From Aestuariivirga sp. (GTDB lineage: Bacteria; Pseudomonadota; Alphaproteobacteria; Rhizobiales; Aestuariivirgaceae), in the NCBI GenBank assembly GCA_030680855.1, contig JAUXUN010000058.1, positions 16,380-80,379 of the forward strand: 64,000 nt of DNA, written 5' to 3'. The stretch's first letter is position 1; every line of letters begins with the position of its first letter. A model generated the notes under the pieces. That model saw nothing but the letters and a program-made list of their open reading frames with translations. It made no database searches and was not told the origin of the DNA. The translations under genes were made by a program, and so were the position numbers. Shown here piece by piece: positions 60,138-64,000 of the stretch.

Positions 60138-61334
60138 ATGAAAATCACCGAGTTGAAGGTCTTTATCGTCGGCAATCCGCCCCCGGGCTTTGGCGGCCGC
60201 TATTTCACCTTCGTAAAGCTCACAACCGACAATGGCATTTCGGGAATCGGCGAATGCTACTGCGCTACCTTTGGCCCCAAGGCCATGACCGCCATGATCG
60301 AGGATACCTTTGGCCGCTACGTCGAAGGCATGGATCCGTTCCACATTGAAAGCCTGTGGCGCAAGGTCTATGGCTCCGGCTACACCCAGCGCCCCGACGT
60401 GAGCCTCATGGGGGTTCTCTCCGGCATTGAAATCGCCCTGTGGGACATCATCGGAAAATCCGTCGGCAAGCCCGTCTATGAGCTTCTCGGTGGCCGCGTC
60501 CATGAAAAGCTCCGCTCCTACACCTATATCTATCCCGATGCCGCCAAGGGCCAGACCGATGCCATCTACTGGAACGCCGAAGCTTCCGCCGAGCGCGCCG
60601 CCCACTACCTGAAACTCGGCTTCACCGCCATCAAGTTTGATCCCGCCGCACCTTACTCAAGTTTCGATCCACGCCAGCCCTCGCTCGAATCCATGGAGCT
60701 CTGCGCCAAATTCTGCAAACTCATCCGTGAAGCGGTTGGTACCAAGGCCGATCTTTTGTTCGGCACCCATGGCCAGTTCACCGCTTCCGGCGCCATCCGC
60801 TTTGCGAAACACATCGAACCCTATGATCCCCTGTGGTTCGAGGAGCCAACGCCCCCCGAGAAACCGGAGGAAATGGCCTTGGTCGCGCGTGGCACCTCCA
60901 TTCCCATCGCCACCGGCGAACGCCTCACCACCAAGTATGAATTTGGCCGCGTGCTGGAGTGCCGCGCCGCCTCCATCCTGCAAATGGCCCTGGGCCGCGT
61001 CGGCGGCATCTGGGAAGCTAAGAAAATCGCCGGCATGGCCGAAACCTATTACGCGCAAATCGCCCCGCATCTCTATGCAGGCCCCGTCGAGGCTGCCGCC
61101 AACATTCACTTCGCCACCTCGCTTCCAAACTTCCTCATTCTCGAAAGCATCGAAACCTTCGGCGGCTTCTATGCCAGGCTCTTGAAGAAACCCATCCGCT
61201 GGGAGCAGGGCTATGTGATCCCGCCCACCGAGCCGGGCCTTGGCATCGAACTGAACGAGGAGGTGGCTCTCGCCCATCCCTACACCGGCGACCACCTGCA
61301 TCTTGAAATGACCAATCATCCGGTGAATGTATGA
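60138..61334 (+). CDS. Mandelate racemase / muconate lactonizing enzyme family (acid-sugar dehydratase-like)
   Basis: 398 residues. Enolase-superfamily capping domain (about 1-125) and barrel. Metal and catalytic sites likely in KADLLFGTHGQFTASGAI, LWFEEPTPPEKPEEM and IATGERLTTKYEF. It is typical of sugar-acid dehydratases or cycloisomerases that remove a proton next to a carboxylate. Its stop overlaps the start of the next gene (ATGA), so both act in one pathway. Confidence 0.9.
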   Translation: MKITELKVFIVGNPPPGFGGRYFTFVKLTTDNGISGIGECYCATFGPKAMTAMIEDTFGRYVEGMDPFHIESLWRKVYGSGYTQRPDVSLMGVLSGIEIALWDIIGKSVGKPVYELLGGRVHEKLRSYTYIYPDAAKGQTDAIYWNAEASAERAAHYLKLGFTAIKFDPAAPYSSFDPRQPSLESMELCAKFCKLIREAVGTKADLLFGTHGQFTASGAIRFAKHIEPYDPLWFEEPTPPEKPEEMALVARGTSIPIATGERLTTKYEFGRVLECRAASILQMALGRVGGIWEAKKIAGMAETYYAQIAPHLYAGPVEAAANIHFATSLPNFLILESIETFGGFYARLLKKPIRWEQGYVIPPTEPGLGIELNEEVALAHPYTGDHLHLEMTNHPVNV

Positions 61335-62230
61335 AATACGGCTATATCGGCCTCGGCAATCTTGGCGGCCATCTCGCTGCAAGTCTCCTGCGCAATGGCT
61401 TTGATGTTACCGTCAACGACATCGACAAAAATCTAGGGCTTCGCCATCTGAAAGCGGGCGGCAAGTGGGCCGATACACCCAAGGCACTCGCCGAAACGGT
61501 GGATTGCGTCATCACCTGCCTGCCGTCCCCCGCCATATCCGAAAAAGTTCTCGCCCAAGTCCTCGAAGGCCTAAAGCCCGGATCAATCTGGATTGAAATG
61601 TCCACCCTGGGCCGCGATGAAATCCAGCGCCTCGCAAAACTTGCCGCAGCGAAAGGCGTGCGCACCATGGAGGCTCCGGTCACCGGCGGAGTCCATCTCG
61701 CCGCCCAGGGCAAGATCACTGTTCTCGCCGGCGGCGACACCGATCTCTTCGATCTCCACAAGCCCGCCCTGCAGGCCATGGGCGGCCAGCTCTTTCACAT
61801 GGGGCCGCTGGGCTCAGCCGCCATCATCAAGGTCATCACCAACATGCTGGCTTTCATCCATCTCGTCGCCGATGGTGAGGCCCTGATGCTGGCCAAACGC
61901 GGCGGGCTTGATCTGGCCCAGAGCTGGGCCGCCATCAAGGCCAGCAGCGGCACCAGCTTTGTCCACGAAACCGAGGGCCAGCTCATCCTCAACGGCAGCT
62001 ATGACATCGCCTTCACCATGGACCTGGCCCTGAAGGATTTAGGGTTTGTGATGAACTTCGGCCGTGAATTCGGCGTGCCGCTTGACCTTGCAACGCTGAC
62101 CAAAGAGACCTTCATCAAGGGAAGGGAAGCCTTCGGCGGCAGCGCCCAGTCAACCCAGATCGTCAAGCTGCTGGAAGATGCGCTCGCCACCGATCTGCGC
62201 GCCCCGGGCTTTCCCGCAAGGCTCGAGTAA
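61331..62230 (+). CDS. NAD(P)-dependent beta-hydroxyacid dehydrogenase (3-HIBADH family)
   Basis: 299 residues. N-terminal GYIGLGNLGGHLAASLLRNG (NAD-binding GxGxxG), substrate site TMEAPVTGGVHLAAQGKITVLAGG, and the catalytic lysine region SAAIIKVITNMLAFIHLVADGEAL. It oxidises or reduces a beta-hydroxy acid such as tartronate semialdehyde or 3-hydroxyisobutyrate. Coupled to the upstream MR/MLE-family gene, which fits sugar-acid breakdown. Confidence 0.93.
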   Translation: MKYGYIGLGNLGGHLAASLLRNGFDVTVNDIDKNLGLRHLKAGGKWADTPKALAETVDCVITCLPSPAISEKVLAQVLEGLKPGSIWIEMSTLGRDEIQRLAKLAAAKGVRTMEAPVTGGVHLAAQGKITVLAGGDTDLFDLHKPALQAMGGQLFHMGPLGSAAIIKVITNMLAFIHLVADGEALMLAKRGGLDLAQSWAAIKASSGTSFVHETEGQLILNGSYDIAFTMDLALKDLGFVMNFGREFGVPLDLATLTKETFIKGREAFGGSAQSTQIVKLLEDALATDLRAPGFPARLE

Positions 62231-62346
62231 CCATAAATAGCCCGTAAAACAGTCCGGAAATCCCTTACTTTCGCCACACCGCGAGAGTGTCTATACTCCA
62301 TCCACCGCAGGAGGGGGCTCCTGAGTCCATGAGAGGAAGAATGACG

Positions 62347-62682
62347 ATGAACCGAAGCAAGATTTTCGCCGCTGCCCTTGTCGCCGTCATGGCATGCGGC
62401 ACTTTGGCAGCTGATGCCAATGCTAGGAAGAGCAAGAGATGGTGCAATGCCTATGCTGAGGATGTGGCAGATCGCCGGGCTGGTCAGAACGTTGTTGGTG
62501 GCGCTGTTGGCGGTGCCGTGGCAGGCGGCGTCATTGGCGCACTTATCGGCGGAAAACGCGCGGTAGGCACTGGTATAGTAGCCGGCGGCGTAACCGGAGG
62601 CGTACTAGGCAGCGCCCATGGCAGCAAGAAATGGGAAAAGGTCTATTGGCGTGCTTACAACGATTGCCGCTCCTGGCCATAA
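62347..62682 (+). CDS. Secreted glycine-zipper protein
   Basis: About 111 residues. Signal peptide (MACGTLAADANA) then a glycine zipper (about 50-85, GGAVGGAVAGGVIGALIGG and GIVAGGVTGGVLG), as in Rz1/SlyB-type 17 kDa antigens but without a lipobox. Two cysteines at the ends (RWCNAY, NDCRSW). Probably envelope-inserted; role unknown. ATG 62347 is chosen by spacing from GAGAGGAAGA; ATG 62341 is also possible. Confidence 0.8.
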   Translation: MNRSKIFAAALVAVMACGTLAADANARKSKRWCNAYAEDVADRRAGQNVVGGAVGGAVAGGVIGALIGGKRAVGTGIVAGGVTGGVLGSAHGSKKWEKVYWRAYNDCRSWP

Positions 62683-62700
62683 TCAAATTGAGAAACAAAA

Positions 62701-62728
62701 AAAGGCCGGAAGTTTTCTTCCGGCCTTT
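62701..62728. terminator. Bidirectional terminator between the glycine-zipper and phytochelatin-synthase-like genes
   Basis: Arms AAAGGCCGGAAG and CTTCCGGCCTTT with a TTTT loop; a run of T follows on the minus strand, a weaker one on the plus strand. Nearly the same hairpin occurs at 63548-63575. Confidence 0.9.
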
Positions 62729-62745
62729 ATATTTGTCTGGATGTC

Positions 62746-63468
62746 TTATTTCTTTGCCACCAGCACATAGCCCCGCGTTTTGTTCTCATTGTCGGAGTCC
62801 TGCGTATTCATGGCAGCGAAAAGCTCGGTGGTTTTCACCCACACCGGCGGATATTTGTAGCGCGCCACGTCGAGGATGAGGAAACGGTCCGACTCGGCAT
62901 CGAAGGCGGCCAGCGGCGAAATATGTCCGCCGCGCTCCTGGCCTATCGCCTTGCGCAGGTAATTCACGATGACAAACCGGCCGGGCGCCGCCAAAGCCTC
63001 GCGCGCCTCGCTGCGGAAAGCTTCCACGCTGCTGTCTGCCGCATGGCGCACCGAAACCGTGATGGGCTGAACTGCCAAGAGGCCCCCGAGTTGGTCCAGC
63101 GTGATGCCCCGTTTCTTGATCACCTCGACCGAAAGCACCGCCTCGGTTTGCGCGTTGAGCACATTGTCCTGCGTGAACGTGCGGTAAGGATCGAATTCTG
63201 GCACCGCAGGCGCCGGCAGTTCCAGCGCATTGAACACCATCACCATGCTGGCAACCCCGCAGAAGGCCTGGTTCTGCTGGGTGACGAAATTGCTGGCGAG
63301 GGGGAAATACGCCTCGCGCGCATCTGCATCGAGGAACAGCGCCTCGCCCTGATCCGTTGCCGCACCGATCAGCGATTGCGGCAGGGGAAGCGTTTCGGCG
63401 CGTGCCATTGCCATTGGCATGTGGAGGCAAACAATCAGCGCTGCAAACCGCAACAGGGGAAACAACAT
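62746..63468 (-). CDS. Secreted phytochelatin synthase-like cysteine protease
   Basis: 240 residues. ATG 63468 has a perfect AAGGAGG 8 bases upstream and gives a signal peptide (to about residue 24), so the enzyme is exported. Papain-like phytochelatin synthase core: Cys70 in QQNQAFCGVASMVMVFNAL, His182 in GGHISPLAAFD and Asp200 in FLILDVARYKYPPVWV, nearly the positions of the triad in the cyanobacterial enzyme. Bacterial forms mostly cut glycine from glutathione and make little phytochelatin. It lacks the metal-sensing C-terminal half of plant enzymes. It lies between two nearly identical terminators, next to glnA. Confidence 0.9.
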   Translation of the reverse strand: MLFPLLRFAALIVCLHMPMAMARAETLPLPQSLIGAATDQGEALFLDADAREAYFPLASNFVTQQNQAFCGVASMVMVFNALELPAPAVPEFDPYRTFTQDNVLNAQTEAVLSVEVIKKRGITLDQLGGLLAVQPITVSVRHAADSSVEAFRSEAREALAAPGRFVIVNYLRKAIGQERGGHISPLAAFDAESDRFLILDVARYKYPPVWVKTTELFAAMNTQDSDNENKTRGYVLVAKK

Positions 63469-63547
63469 GAACCAGTCCTCCTTCTCGCTAGGAGGGAAAA
63501 ACTCTGCCACGATGGCCTCGGACACGCAATGACATCACGTCAACAAA

Positions 63548-63575
63548 AAAGGCCGGAAGTTTCCTTCCGGCCTTT
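63548..63575 (-). terminator. Terminator of glnA
   Basis: Arms AAAGGCCGGAAG and CTTCCGGCCTTT with a 4-base loop. On the minus strand it is followed by a T run. It lies 39 bases beyond the glnA stop. Confidence 0.9.
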
Positions 63576-63614
63576 GAGTTTGGCGGGGAGACGCCCGCCT
63601 TCAGCTGCCTAACC

Positions 63615-64000
63615 CTAGCAGCTGTAATACATGTCGAACTCAACCGGATGCGGCGTCATCCGGTAGCGGTCCTGCTCTTCCTGCTTGAGGTCGATATAGG
63701 CATCGATCTGATCCTTGCTGAACACGCCGCCCTTGGTAAGGAAGTCGTAGTCGGCCCTCAGGCTGTCCAGCGCCTCCTGCAACGAGCCGCACACCGTCGG
63801 AATCTGCGATAGTTCCTGCGGCGGCAGGTCATAAAGGTTCTTGTCCATGGCAGGACCCGGATGCATCTTGTTGGCGATGCCGTCGAGGCCCGCCATCAAG
63901 ACGGCCGAGAATGCGAGATAAGGGTTCGCCGTCGGATCCGGGAAGCGCACTTCCACGCGCTTGGCCTTGGGGTTGCTGGTGTGCGGAATGCGGCACGAGG
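63615..64000 (-). CDS. glnA: Glutamine synthetase type I, C-terminal part (cut by window edge)
   Basis: About 128 residues of the C-terminus. [37 protein letters not shown] and the adenylylation tyrosine region NLYDLPPQE are diagnostic of GSI-beta GlnA, which is switched off by AMP addition at that Tyr. Makes glutamine from glutamate and ammonia. The frame runs off the window edge on the 5' side; the stop is at 63615. Confidence 0.97.
   Translation of the reverse strand, partial: SCRIPHTSNPKAKRVEVRFPDPTANPYLAFSAVLMAGLDGIANKMHPGPAMDKNLYDLPPQELSQIPTVCGSLQEALDSLRADYDFLTKGGVFSKDQIDAYIDLKQEEQDRYRMTPHPVEFDMYYSC

Overview
The window comes from a GC-rich alphaproteobacterial chromosome, most probably of the order Hyphomicrobiales (Rhizobiales); I cannot name the genus. 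Evidence for this: gene order (NDUFA12 - mlaD - DUF2155 - aat / accC - accB - aroQ - thiol oxidoreductase - M48 protease - rne - amidase - PBP1A - prfB), an NDUFA12-type complex I subunit, a BA14K-like secreted protein, an RNase E with an acidic insertion after the start of its S1 domain, a release factor 2 with SPY in place of SPF, and an iscR-suf operon that appears to be under combined IscR and Irr control. Almost all of it looks like core chromosome. I see no prophage, transposase, CRISPR array, rRNA or tRNA.

Layout. 1-7 kb: 5' end of an aminotransferase, a small lipoprotein, a FAD oxidoreductase, two L,D-transpeptidases flanking aspS and an unrecognised secreted protein. 6.9-7.6 kb: an AT-richer accessory-looking patch with a 23-residue lysine/alanine protein gene and a symmetric palindrome array. 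7.6-11.7 kb: coenzyme-B12-dependent ribonucleotide reductase nrdJ, with tandem NrdR boxes and DnaA-box sequences upstream. 11.7-15.5 kb: DHA2 efflux pump and a DedA-PAP2-LssY fusion. 15.5-24.9 kb: envelope lipid, fatty acid and shikimate genes through to rne. 25-32.4 kb: amidase, an ICL/NIPSNAP/ArsR module, PBP1A and prfB with its programmed frameshift. 32.4-40.9 kb: bactofilin with an M23 peptidase, a large AsmA-like protein, tyrS, anmK and a hydrolase. 40.9-48.7 kb: iscR-cysteine desulfurase-sufBCDS-sufT-sufA-tfoX operon. 48.8-64 kb: DEAD helicase, katG, small redox and regulatory genes, an amidinohydrolase-type enzyme with a LuxR regulator, an ArsR-SRPBCC pair, a sugar-acid-type catabolic cluster, a secreted phytochelatin-synthase-like protease and the 3' end of glnA.

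Themes. Many genes act on the cell wall or envelope (two Ldts, amidase, PBP1A, M23 plus bactofilin, AnmK, MlaD, AsmA-like protein, lipoproteins). The suf operon supplies Fe-S clusters, and its promoter region carries an IscR-like site over the -35 and an Irr-like site at the predicted start. Two families of imperfect-palindrome repeats are present: family A lies in three convergent (3'-to-3') gaps, and family B lies twice inside the suf operon, where one copy supplies the sufS ribosome binding site. The least explained features are the 7.0-7.6 kb patch and the secreted phytochelatin-synthase-like protein.
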